Positions 51,317 through 59,504 of a DNA stretch of 64,000 bases are shown piece after piece. The notes below the pieces were generated by a model, which worked only from the letters and a program-made list of their open reading frames with translations, was not told the DNA's origin and did not search any database. Location of the stretch: positions 3,183 through 67,182 of the forward strand of contig JAEWGL010000091.1 of NCBI GenBank assembly GCA_023388335.1, given 5' to 3'. The translations under genes were made by a program, and so were the position numbers. Position 1 is the first letter of the stretch; each line of letters starts with the position of its first letter. This stretch comes from Pseudomonadota bacterium. GTDB taxonomy: Bacteria; Pseudomonadota; Gammaproteobacteria; Pseudomonadales; Pseudomonadaceae.

Positions 51317-52972
51317 TCAGAAGGAGGTTTTGAATGTGAATGCCAGCCAGCCACGGTCGGTGTTACCGACGCCGCCATTGCCACCGACGGTGCCATTGGC
51401 CAAGTTCTTGGGCTGAGCACGGGTATCGGCGTAGCGCAGGCCGAATTCATACTGTTGCTGGTAGGTGAACTTCACGCCGGCCGACCAGGACATCGCGCCT
51501 TCACTGCCGCCACCGGCCGTTGCAGCGTTGCCGTGGATGCCGTAGTTGATGGTCAGAGGCACATCCATGTCCCACGACGGGAAGATGCTCAGGTATTGCG
51601 GCGTGTAGTTCACCGCCACCGCATAGTAGTCGCGCGTCGAGCAGCCATCGGACGCGTCGCCGGAACCGGCGACGCCAGGTGTGCGGACATCAGTACAGGC
51701 ATCGTTGCCCTTGTACTTGAACAGTTCGTCATGCTCGGTGACCTTGACCAGGTGGCTGTAGGCAAACTCGGCAACCAGGGTCGCGTTGTTGGCAATGAAG
51801 TTGCGCGGCATGCCGTACACGGCGTTGGCGATGAAGTGGATGGTGTCGCCGCGAGGCCCTTCGTCATCCAGGGTGCTGACGCCGGTGGCGTTCAATGCGC
51901 CATTCTTGCGGTACGACAGCTCGGTGCCCACGGCCACCGCATCGAACACCCGTGCAAAGCTGACACCGGCGAGCTTGACACCGCGTGGATAAACAACGCG
52001 GTACTCACCCAGATTGGCCTGGACCTGCGGTGCGAGCCAAGGCTGATAGTCATCGAACTGGCGATAGTAGAAGCCGAAGGTCGATTCGATCGCCTCCATG
52101 TTGTATTTGGCCATCACGCCCCAGTTGGCATTGCTGTCGCGGCCATACTTGGAGGAGGCGCGCTTGAGTACCCCGGCGCCGGCCGGCATCTGATCCGGCC
52201 CTTCGAACAGGAAGTCTGCACCGCCGAAGTAGGTCCCGCCGTAAGGAATGCGAGTGTAGTCCCACTCATAGAAATACTGGCCGGCGATGGAAAGATGATC
52301 AGTGACCTGTGCCTTGGCAGAGACCTGGCCAATGGGCAGAAACACTTCTTTTGTCTCGATACCCGGGCTGGTGGCGGCTTTTACGCCGTCGCTCGGCGCC
52401 TGGGAGTAGGAAACGGAGTGGGCACCGAACAGCAGTCCCTCACCCCAGTAGTTGGTATGGCGACCGATCTTCACGTTGATCGGGGTGTCGCCCAGCTGAA
52501 AGTTCTTCCACACGAACGCATCGAGGATTTCACCGGAAGGCCCCCTGACATAGCGCTTGACCTCATCGCTGTAGTGGCCATTTTCGTAACTGGTCTGGTC
52601 GCCCACCTGGCTGTGGACACTGGTGTCACGGTAGGCATGGTCATACCAGCCGGCGGCGCTGAGGCGTGCGCCCCACTCGTTCAGGTAGGAGAAGTCCACC
52701 TCGCTCAACACATCGAGCCGATTTGTAACGATGTCGCCTTTGTCAAACTTGCTGTCGGATTCGTCGTAGGTCGGGGTCCGCATGACCCGGTTGTCTTGAT
52801 CTTCCATGCGCACGCCCAAGTTGTAGCGCACGGTATTGTCCCAACGCAGGCGGTAGTCAGGGTTGCTCAGGTCGAACGAAACAGCGTGCGCGCCACTCAT
52901 CCCGCCGAGCACTGCCAGTGCCACGGCGCTGCGGCTAAACACATGCCTTCCATGCTTGGTCATGTCTTTCAT
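51317..52972 (-). CDS. DUF1302 family outer-membrane channel-like protein
   Basis: A 551-residue exported beta-rich protein. Signal peptide ends at about residue 30 (SGAHA). Family marks are VSFDLSNPDYRLRWDNTVRYNLG at the start, GRHTNYWGEG and a C-terminal aromatic residue (FKTSF), typical of outer-membrane barrels. It is the first gene of the eight-gene operon. Expected to let a hydrophobic substrate cross the outer membrane. The leader has AAnAAnAA motifs (52983-52993). Confidence 0.9.
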   Translation of the reverse strand: MKDMTKHGRHVFSRSAVALAVLGGMSGAHAVSFDLSNPDYRLRWDNTVRYNLGVRMEDQDNRVMRTPTYDESDSKFDKGDIVTNRLDVLSEVDFSYLNEWGARLSAAGWYDHAYRDTSVHSQVGDQTSYENGHYSDEVKRYVRGPSGEILDAFVWKNFQLGDTPINVKIGRHTNYWGEGLLFGAHSVSYSQAPSDGVKAATSPGIETKEVFLPIGQVSAKAQVTDHLSIAGQYFYEWDYTRIPYGGTYFGGADFLFEGPDQMPAGAGVLKRASSKYGRDSNANWGVMAKYNMEAIESTFGFYYRQFDDYQPWLAPQVQANLGEYRVVYPRGVKLAGVSFARVFDAVAVGTELSYRKNGALNATGVSTLDDEGPRGDTIHFIANAVYGMPRNFIANNATLVAEFAYSHLVKVTEHDELFKYKGNDACTDVRTPGVAGSGDASDGCSTRDYYAVAVNYTPQYLSIFPSWDMDVPLTINYGIHGNAATAGGGSEGAMSWSAGVKFTYQQQYEFGLRYADTRAQPKNLANGTVGGNGGVGNTDRGWLAFTFKTSF

Positions 52973-53380
52973 ACGCCACCTTTTATTTTTATTTTCAGTC
53001 GTTTATGTGAGGGCAAGTGACGGTTGCAAGCGTCGTGACGTGCCGCTGCATTGCCCCTTGCCTAAGCGTCTTGGGTGGTCTTGCCGGCAGGTCTACCGGT
53101 GAAGCGCTCCCGTGGCTTGAATTCAAATTAACCGAGAAAAAAAAATAATTCCATATAAAGATTTCAATTCTCTATAAAGAATATCGAGCGACATTTTTTT
53201 GCCGCTGGACGTCCCTGGTGTCCGAGGTTCTGAAAAAATCTGAGCCCAATACTGCACACAAAAAAGCTAACTGTTCAATTATGTTTTGCTCTGCCTGCCT
53301 TTTTCCGGTAAACAGGCCACTGAAGGCACCGGCATGTGCCTGCGCTCGCCCCAATAAAAACCACAAGGAGCTCGCCCCGT
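52973..53380. other. 408-base divergent control region
   Basis: Lies between the envelope operon (minus) and the SDR (plus). It holds an AT-rich block at 53120-53200 with A-runs and two TATAAAGA copies, probably the operon promoter, and dit-box 9 serving the SDR side. No gene. Confidence 0.55.
53253..53277 (+). promoter_or_regulatory. dit-box 9
   Basis: TGCACA-N13-TGTTCA followed by ATTATG as -10-like element, 104 bases upstream of the SDR start. Same orientation relative to its gene as the others. Confidence 0.6.
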
Positions 53381-54226
53381 ATGAACATCGATCTGAGCGG
53401 AAAACGCGTGATTGTCACTGGCGCTTCGCGCGGCATAGGCCTTGCCATAGCCCGCGCCTTCGCGCTGGAAGGTGCTCGCGTGGCCATTTGCGCGCGAAGC
53501 CTGGAGGCCGTCCGTGAAGCGGCAACGCAGCTGCAGGAAAACGCACAGGCGGTGCTGGCACGGGCCGTGGATGTCACGGACACTCAGGGTGTTCAACATT
53601 TCGTCAGCGAAGTGGTCCAGGCATGGGGGGGCGTGGACATTCTGGTCAATAACGCCGGCCAGGGACGCGGTGGCAACCTCGAAACCCTGACAGCGGAGGC
53701 CATTCTTGAACACGCCAATGTGTTGCAGATGGGGCATTTTCGCTTCGTTCAGGCTGTGGTGCCGTCCATGCGCCAACAGCGCTGGGGGCGGATCATCGAG
53801 ATCAATGCCCTGGCCGGCACCGTGCCCACGCCCGACGGCATCCCTTCGGTGATCAACCGGGCATCATGCGTAGCCCTTTCCCGCTCGCTGGGCATGTCGC
53901 TGGCCAAGGACAATATTCTCGTCAACAGCCTGAACATGGGCTGGATCGACACCGGCCAGTGGGATCGTCACTACAAGGAAATGGGCCCCGGCGTCAGCCG
54001 TGAAGAGTTCGACGCCATGGTCATGAAGGTGGTGCCGATCGGTCGATACGGCAAACCGGAAGATGTAGCGGGGATAGTGCTGTTCCTTTCCAGCGAATAC
54101 GCCAGCTTCATCAGCGCGGCTTCGATCGACATTGCTGGGGGCATGGGTGGCCAGATTGCCTACTTCCCGACCCTGAAGCGCGATTTTGCCGCGGCCATGG
54201 CTGCTCGAAATACCGCCAGCCACTAG
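53381..54226 (+). CDS. SDR-fold protein lacking the catalytic triad
   Basis: A 281-residue SDR with an intact NAD(P) motif TGASRGIG (13-20) and NNAG. The active site is replaced: where S-Y-K should be the sequence reads INALAG, then N159 and C163 (VINRASCVAL). It may bind cofactor without redox activity, or act as a different enzyme or a binding protein. AAGGAG and an AATAAAAA motif precede the ATG. It starts a two-gene unit with the EamA transporter and has dit-box 9. Confidence 0.85.
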   Translation: MNIDLSGKRVIVTGASRGIGLAIARAFALEGARVAICARSLEAVREAATQLQENAQAVLARAVDVTDTQGVQHFVSEVVQAWGGVDILVNNAGQGRGGNLETLTAEAILEHANVLQMGHFRFVQAVVPSMRQQRWGRIIEINALAGTVPTPDGIPSVINRASCVALSRSLGMSLAKDNILVNSLNMGWIDTGQWDRHYKEMGPGVSREEFDAMVMKVVPIGRYGKPEDVAGIVLFLSSEYASFISAASIDIAGGMGGQIAYFPTLKRDFAAAMAARNTASH

Positions 54227-54236
54227 GCGCCCCCTG

Positions 54237-55121
54237 ATGAAGCTGCTGTTTTCTGTGCTTGCCACACTGATCTGGGCCGCCAGCACCGTGGTCAATCGCC
54301 TGTCGGTGGGAGTGATAGACCCCGCAGCCATTTCGTTTTATCGCTGGCTGACGGCATTACTGGTGTTGTCGCCCATCATGCTGCCCAAAACCTGGAGAAT
54401 GCGCCAGGCGATAAGGCCGTACCTGCCCAAGCTGGGGATGCTGGGCTTGCTCGGCATGTCGCTGTACCAGTCATTAGCCTATTGTGCTGCGCATACGGTC
54501 AGTGCCACCTCAATGGGGCTGATCCTGGCGACCATGCCCTTGCTGACGGTGCTGGTGGCCTTCCCGCTGCTGAACACCCGCCCCACCCTGCCGCTGCTGG
54601 CAGGCGCGGCGGTTTCGTTCGCCGGATTGGCCTGGTTGCTGGCCGCGGGTGACCTGCCGCCCCTCTGGCAGCAAGGGGTGGGCCTGGGTGAGTGGCTGAT
54701 GTTGCTGGCGACACTGTCCTACGCTCTGTATTGCGTACTGGTGAAGCGCTGGCAGATCCCCCTGCCCACCTGGAAAAGCCTTTACGTACAGATACTCTGC
54801 GGCACCTTGCTGCTGGTACCCCCCTTCCTGCTCACCTCATCGATGGCCCTGAGTGCTCAAAGCCTACCGCTGGTCCTGTTTGCCGGCCTGTTCGCTTCGG
54901 CGCTGGCACCGGGCCTTTGGATACAGAGCCTGCAATGCCTGGGCCCGGAAAAAACCGCCGTGCTGATGAATCTGGTGCCGTTGTTTACCGCGGCCTTGGC
55001 GATTGGCCTGCTCGGGGAGACATTGCACCTGTACCACGCAGTAGGTGGCGGCCTGATTCTGCTGGGGATTATCCTGGCCCAATGGCCACCCGCACGGGTC
55101 ACCGCCAGCACCCGACCCTAA
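54237..55121 (+). CDS. EamA/DMT-family transporter
   Basis: A 294-residue inner-membrane protein with ten hydrophobic segments in two EamA repeats (first from LATLIWAASTVVNRLSVG, second from WLMLLATLSYALYCVLVKRW). Drug/metabolite transporters usually export. It starts ten bases after the SDR stop and overlaps the convergent phosphatase gene by four bases. Substrate unknown. Confidence 0.85.
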   Translation: MKLLFSVLATLIWAASTVVNRLSVGVIDPAAISFYRWLTALLVLSPIMLPKTWRMRQAIRPYLPKLGMLGLLGMSLYQSLAYCAAHTVSATSMGLILATMPLLTVLVAFPLLNTRPTLPLLAGAAVSFAGLAWLLAAGDLPPLWQQGVGLGEWLMLLATLSYALYCVLVKRWQIPLPTWKSLYVQILCGTLLLVPPFLLTSSMALSAQSLPLVLFAGLFASALAPGLWIQSLQCLGPEKTAVLMNLVPLFTAALAIGLLGETLHLYHAVGGGLILLGIILAQWPPARVTASTRP

Positions 55122-55903
55122 ACCGCCAGCAGACGGTTGCGCAGCGCTTCCAGGCCCCGACTGTCCAGGCCGCTGAAGCGCAGCAGGTAGCGCTCCAGCC
55201 CCCCATACTCTGCCTCGAGCACTGCATAAGCCGCATTCAGGTACTCAGGCCGGGCATCCAGCACGATATTGATCGCCGCTTCGCTGACCGGCTGGCCCAC
55301 CATGCGGCTCACCGCAGTGTGCATGGCCTCCTGGCGCAACGCATCCAGCTGGCTGAAGCGTCGCGCCGAGCGCAGGTAGTCCGCCATTATCTGTTCGGGC
55401 TCGACCCCAAGCGCATGCAGGACAAGCGCCACGGCCACACCCGTGCGGTCCTTGCCGGCGGCACAATGGATCAGCACCGATGGCTTTGGGGCGGCGAACA
55501 GGCTGAACAGCGCCGGCATATGCCCCGCCAGCAGACCGGGCAACCTTCGGTACACCTCCAGCATCATGCCTTGCGCCCCCTCCACCGCTGGGTTTTCCGC
55601 CAGCATCGCCGCAATGGCCGAGTCCCCCCGCAGATCAGCACCAATAGTCAGATGAAGGTGCTGCAAGCCCGCAGCCGCCAAGCCGCTCGGATAACACTCG
55701 CGCTCGCCGGCACTGCGCAGGTCACACACAGCCTTCAGGCCCAGACGCTGCAACACTTGCCAGCTCGAGGGCGTGAGCCGATGCAACTGGTCCGAGCGCA
55801 ACAGGCTGTGGCCTGCGATACGTCGGCCACACAGGGCGGGCATGCCTGCGAGGCTGCGAAAGTTGTCTACGCCTGGCAGGTGCAACACCTGCGAATTGGC
55901 CAT
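55118..55903 (-). CDS. Tyrosine-phosphatase superfamily protein
   Basis: A 261-residue protein of the Y_phosphatase3 group. The P-loop is HCAAGKDRTG with catalytic C147 and R153, and an N-terminal LPGVDNFRSLAG (9-20) segment typical of the family. GGAGG lies seven bases before ATG 55903. It is encoded two bases after a phosphotransferase gene and in one operon with an amidohydrolase, which is unusual for a degradation cluster. Substrate might be a phosphorylated metabolite rather than protein. Confidence 0.85.
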   Translation of the reverse strand: MANSQVLHLPGVDNFRSLAGMPALCGRRIAGHSLLRSDQLHRLTPSSWQVLQRLGLKAVCDLRSAGERECYPSGLAAAGLQHLHLTIGADLRGDSAIAAMLAENPAVEGAQGMMLEVYRRLPGLLAGHMPALFSLFAAPKPSVLIHCAAGKDRTGVAVALVLHALGVEPEQIMADYLRSARRFSQLDALRQEAMHTAVSRMVGQPVSEAAINIVLDARPEYLNAAYAVLEAEYGGLERYLLRFSGLDSRGLEALRNRLLAV

Positions 55904-55905
55904 TA

Positions 55906-57105
55906 TCAATCCTCCAGCAGGTGTGCATATGCCCGCGTCAGCGGACGCGCGCCCTCCCCCAGAACGGGGGTACGACGGGGCTTGCGGCCATGCGTCAGCA
56001 GGCGAAGGGTGTCGAAGTCTTCGGCGGCGGCAAAAAAGCGCTCCACCATCGGCAACCCTGCCTGGCCCCAGTCATCCATGTTCGACATCCACGTCTGCAT
56101 GCCCCACACCGGCCAACGCCGCAACTGCTCCCAGGCGGCGTCTTGGTCGAGTACACCGCTAGCGCCCAGGCTGATCAGTTTCTCGCGATATACCCGCAAC
56201 AATCGCTGCGCATCGGCGCGGCGCTCTTCTACCGTCAGCGCGCCGAGCATGAAATACGCCACATCGCGCCACGGCCGGCCCCGCCTTGCCAGCTGCCAGT
56301 CAAGCCAGATGCGTTGCCCGTTACCGCGCAAAAAGCTGTTGCCCTGGTGCGAGTCACCATGGATCAGGCAGATGGGCGAGGTCTGCGCCCGCTCGAAGGC
56401 TGCCAACTCATCGAAGGCATGGCTGAACAGCTCCGGCGTCTCGTACATCCACCGGGGCAGCCGCTGCCGGTAGCCGTCCTTGCGCAGGTTGACCTTGATG
56501 TAGTTGTACATGCGCAGCAGCCCATCGCTGTCTACCGGGTTGGCCATTGACACCGGAAGCCAGCCCTGGCGATGCAACAGCGGGTTGTCCCAGGTCGCGG
56601 CATGCAGCGTGGCCAGCGATTCCAGCCCCTGAGCAACACCGTCCACCCCCAGGTGATCGGTGCTGTGGCCGAATTGCCCGTCGGCCAGCCCGAGGTCCTC
56701 CATCACCACGACACCACGGCCACCGCCATCGGCGTCCCAGTCAGTGAAATAGGTGGCAGGCAATGGCGCACCGGACCATGTGCGGGCCAGATGATAGAAA
56801 CGCGACTCCAGCTCACAGATGTCGCCGCTCTCGAAACCTTCCGACCAGTTCGATTTCAGGCAGACATGCGACGGTATCCCTGCGCGCTGGCCGACCTCGT
56901 TCAACTCGAGCCTGGCGCGCAGCTTGGTGGTATGCCCATTGCGGACCTCCACCACTACCAGCGCCAGCACCTCGATACCGGGATAGCACGGCTGCAGCAG
57001 TTGCGTGAGCAAGGCCGCGTTGATGTCGCCAAGTTGCCGCGGCAGCCGCCCGCCACGTTGCGGATAGGGCCGCCCGGCGCTCACCGCCAGCAGGCTGTCC
57101 ATCAT
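55906..57105 (-). CDS. Aminoglycoside-phosphotransferase-like kinase
   Basis: A 399-residue APH/choline-kinase fold protein. The catalytic loop is HGDSHQGN (D251, N256) and the metal site WLDWQ (D269). Similar kinases are found near acyl-CoA dehydrogenases and may phosphorylate hydroxylated lipids or acyl groups to aid elimination. The start overlaps the amidohydrolase stop, and a phosphatase gene follows. Together the three may act on a phosphorylated intermediate; that is inference. Confidence 0.85.
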   Translation of the reverse strand: MMDSLLAVSAGRPYPQRGGRLPRQLGDINAALLTQLLQPCYPGIEVLALVVVEVRNGHTTKLRARLELNEVGQRAGIPSHVCLKSNWSEGFESGDICELESRFYHLARTWSGAPLPATYFTDWDADGGGRGVVVMEDLGLADGQFGHSTDHLGVDGVAQGLESLATLHAATWDNPLLHRQGWLPVSMANPVDSDGLLRMYNYIKVNLRKDGYRQRLPRWMYETPELFSHAFDELAAFERAQTSPICLIHGDSHQGNSFLRGNGQRIWLDWQLARRGRPWRDVAYFMLGALTVEERRADAQRLLRVYREKLISLGASGVLDQDAAWEQLRRWPVWGMQTWMSNMDDWGQAGLPMVERFFAAAEDFDTLRLLTHGRKPRRTPVLGEGARPLTRAYAHLLED

Positions 57106-58139
57106 GGCGTCACTGCGCGACCAGCGCTGGCCGGCACCTTCAGCTTGAGCAGTTCGATCGCGTTGCCGCTGCGGATCCGCTCGCGGTCCTCAACGGACAG
57201 CCCCAGCCCGGCGGTCAGGTCACCGTGGTCATAGGCCCCGCCGAAGTTGGTGCCGTACAGCAGGCGTTCGGCCCCCACCACTTCAGCGACGCCACGACGC
57301 AAGCCAGGTGCGTGCACGTCGAGGTCGAAGTAGAAATTCTGCAGATAGTCCAGCAGCGGTCGCTGGTTGCGCGTATCGGGCGCCATCGCCTGGTTGAGCT
57401 CGCTGAGCCGCCCCAGCTGGAAGATCGCCATACCCCCGGCATGGGTGATATAGGTTTTCAGGGTTGGAAAGACATCCAGCGCGCCACCACAGATCAGGTA
57501 CCAGAAAAACAGGGTCTCATCGACGCAATCACCCACGATGGACGTGGTTTCGAACTTGTCGTCGGTGTGTTTTTCGCCCCAGTAGATCGACTGGTTGAAG
57601 CCATGCACCATGATCGGCACATCCAGCCGCACAAGCTTCTCCCATACCGGGAACAGTTGCTCGTCATACGCTTGCAAGCCATTGAAGTTGGCACCGCCTA
57701 CGCATACGCCCTTGGCCCCCAACTGGGTTACCGCACGCTCGATTTCCTTGGCGGCGTTGTGCGGGTCGGCCAGGTTGGCGTGGCACCAGAAGTCGAAATG
57801 ATCGGGGTCGGCGCGGCAGAATGCCGACATCTCGTCGTTGCAGATACGCGCGTATTCGTTGGCGAAATCACCCGCCCAGTACATGAAGCAATGCGAAGGC
57901 GTGGACACCACCAGCTTGTCGACGCCCCGCTCGGCCATCAGCTTTCGACGACTGGCGTGGGTCATGCGCGCTAGCAGGTTGGCTTGCGCCTCGGCATCGC
58001 TGGCGGCTTTGGCCGGTTGCTTGGTACCGAGGGAAAAATGGCCCACGGTCAGCCCCTGCACTTTCATGAAAGGGCCCCAGAATTCGTGGCGGTTGAGCAT
58101 GCCCTCGGTCAGCAGGTGGGCGTGTACATCGATCAGCAT
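57102..58139 (-). CDS. Amidohydrolase-2 family protein (paralogue)
   Basis: A 345-residue TIM-barrel hydrolase closely like the product of 15108-16172: MLIDVHAH, PSHCFMYW, GGANFNGL, MVHGFNQS, THAGG and YGTNFGG recur in order. First gene of the operon amidohydrolase-kinase-phosphatase. GGAG precedes the ATG, and dit-box 10 is 75 bases upstream. It may treat a second substrate of the same chemical type. Confidence 0.87.
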   Translation of the reverse strand: MLIDVHAHLLTEGMLNRHEFWGPFMKVQGLTVGHFSLGTKQPAKAASDAEAQANLLARMTHASRRKLMAERGVDKLVVSTPSHCFMYWAGDFANEYARICNDEMSAFCRADPDHFDFWCHANLADPHNAAKEIERAVTQLGAKGVCVGGANFNGLQAYDEQLFPVWEKLVRLDVPIMVHGFNQSIYWGEKHTDDKFETTSIVGDCVDETLFFWYLICGGALDVFPTLKTYITHAGGMAIFQLGRLSELNQAMAPDTRNQRPLLDYLQNFYFDLDVHAPGLRRGVAEVVGAERLLYGTNFGGAYDHGDLTAGLGLSVEDRERIRSGNAIELLKLKVPASAGRAVTP

Positions 58140-58213
58140 GGCGTTCTCCGTGTTGTTTTAATCATCCGGTCGCCGGATGGGCCATCAGGCGGATAAAAGC
58201 ACCCGAAATTATA

Positions 58214-58238
58214 TAAACACATTTTTAATATATGTTCA
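58214..58238 (-). promoter_or_regulatory. dit-box 10
   Basis: TAAACA-N13-TGTTCA upstream of the amidohydrolase operon. The minus strand continues into TTATATAAT, a good -10-like element. Confidence 0.6.
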
Positions 58239-58265
58239 TTTAATTCCGGCAGCCTGGCGAATTGC

Positions 58266-58295
58266 ACGCAAAAAAAACGACCCTCTCGGGCCGTG
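58266..58295 (-). terminator. Rho-independent terminator behind a gene remnant
   Basis: On the minus strand CGGCCC-GAGA-GGGTCG forms a stem followed by eight T residues. It lies 24 bases after the stop of the DUF1329 remnant, so it is probably the terminator of the lost gene. Confidence 0.7.
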
Positions 58296-58316
58296 AAAGT
58301 GGAGCCGCCGGGTGAT

Positions 58317-58400
58317 TCAGCGCTGGGTTTCCTGGGACAGGATGGACTCGGGCTTCATGTCCCGTTCCGACTGCGGAACGTCATGCACCTGTAGCCGCCA
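58317..58400 (-). pseudogene. 3-prime remnant of a DUF1329 gene
   Basis: The last 20-odd codons of a DUF1329 gene survive here. The minus strand reads SERDMKPESILSQETQR-stop, matching TERDMNPEAIVARETQR-stop at the end of the intact gene at 49922. A one-base shift separates it from a GGYR segment matching GGYK a few codons before. No upstream part of the gene is left. It shows that a second DUF1329 gene once stood here. Confidence 0.7.
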
Positions 58401-58455
58401 TCAGGAGCAAGTCCCCTCCCACAAACCAGATCCCCTCGCCCAAACGCACAACTCA

Positions 58456-59367
58456 TCAAGACGCACACGCCATAATCAAAAACTGCCGAAACGCCTCAGC
58501 CGGCTGCACCAACGCACGATCAGACAACCAGACCAACCCCAGCTCCATGGGCGGAATCACATCCACCAACGGGCGTACCTCAATCTTCTTACCCTCCAGC
58601 GACCAAGCGCGATAGAGCATATCCGACAGAATCGTCACCCCAAACCCATGCCCCACCAGCCCACGCAGTGCCTCCATCGACGAAGTACGAAACGCCACCT
58701 TCGGCGCCAACCCACGCGATTCCCAATAACGCAGCGTCGACGCGTCGCCTTCATCCACCATGGCGAGGATATACGCGTGCTCGGCAACGTCTTTCAGGTT
58801 GATCGAGGCCGCGCCCATCAGTGGATGTTGACTGGACAGCCAGAGCTGGCGCCGCGAGCGAATCAATACATGGTGGGCGAACCCGCGCAGGTCCGGAGTG
58901 TTGGACACAATCGCCAAGCCCAGGTCCAGCTCGCCATTGCGCACGGCCGTCTCGATGCTGTGGCGGTCCATGTCCACCAGATCAATCTCGACTTGCGGGT
59001 AGCTGCGTTTGAAACGCGCCAACAGCGCCGGCAGAAAGTACCCCAGCACCGTGTAGGAGGCCCCTACCCGCACGGTGCCTTGCATGCCGTGACTGAGAAA
59101 CAGCGGCTCGCTGAGAGCGTCTTGCAGCGTGTCGAGAATATGCCGGGCATGCTGGGAAAACTTGTTGCCTTCGGCCGTCAGCGCGACGCCATAGGGCAAG
59201 CGATCAAACAGGCTGACACCGAGGGTTTCCTCCAGCTGCAACACCGCGGCGGTGATCGCCGACTGCGAGACATGCACCTTGAGCGCCGCCTGAGAAAACT
59301 GCCCGGCGTCGGCGGCGGCCACGAAATAGCGCAACTGGCGCATGGAAATATCTTTGCCTTTGGTCAT
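58456..59367 (-). CDS. LysR-family transcriptional regulator
   Basis: A 303-residue LysR regulator with the N-terminal helix-turn-helix MRQLRYFVAAADAGQFSQAA and VSQSAITAAVLQLEETLG, then a periplasmic-binding-like effector domain. CAGGA precedes the ATG at 59367. It is divergent from an AraC-type gene. The effector is unknown. Candidate regulator for the right part of the cluster, although no dit-box lies in its own promoter region. Confidence 0.9.
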   Translation of the reverse strand: MTKGKDISMRQLRYFVAAADAGQFSQAALKVHVSQSAITAAVLQLEETLGVSLFDRLPYGVALTAEGNKFSQHARHILDTLQDALSEPLFLSHGMQGTVRVGASYTVLGYFLPALLARFKRSYPQVEIDLVDMDRHSIETAVRNGELDLGLAIVSNTPDLRGFAHHVLIRSRRQLWLSSQHPLMGAASINLKDVAEHAYILAMVDEGDASTLRYWESRGLAPKVAFRTSSMEALRGLVGHGFGVTILSDMLYRAWSLEGKKIEVRPLVDVIPPMELGLVWLSDRALVQPAEAFRQFLIMACAS

Positions 59368-59504
59368 CTGATTTCCTGATACCTGCCACCTGAATATATG
59401 AAACAGCTGAGTCCGCGCGCTGGATACACTCGGGTCAGGCAGCATCCCTGGAAACTGACCTTCGAATTTCAGCACCAACAATAAAAATCGCTGAAGGTAG
59501 AAAA

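Larger units (their letters stand above)
58140..58455. other. 316-base region with promoter, terminator and gene remnant
   Basis: From left to right it contains the promoter and dit-box 10 of the amidohydrolase operon, a minus-strand terminator (58270-58293), and the DUF1329 3-prime remnant. 58400-58455 shows nothing. Confidence 0.55.

Noticed and set aside
51275..53020. 581-codon plus-strand ORF opposite the DUF1302 gene
   Set aside because: Antisense of a gene with a signal peptide and family motifs; no start signal of its own.
54692..56473. 593-codon plus-strand ORF across transporter, phosphatase and kinase genes
   Set aside because: It crosses three well-supported genes in other frames and shows no motif; a chance open frame.
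58214..58320. CRISPR or tandem-repeat array in the AT-rich intergenic regions
   Set aside because: The repeated elements are single dit-box copies at separate promoters, not a regular array with spacers.
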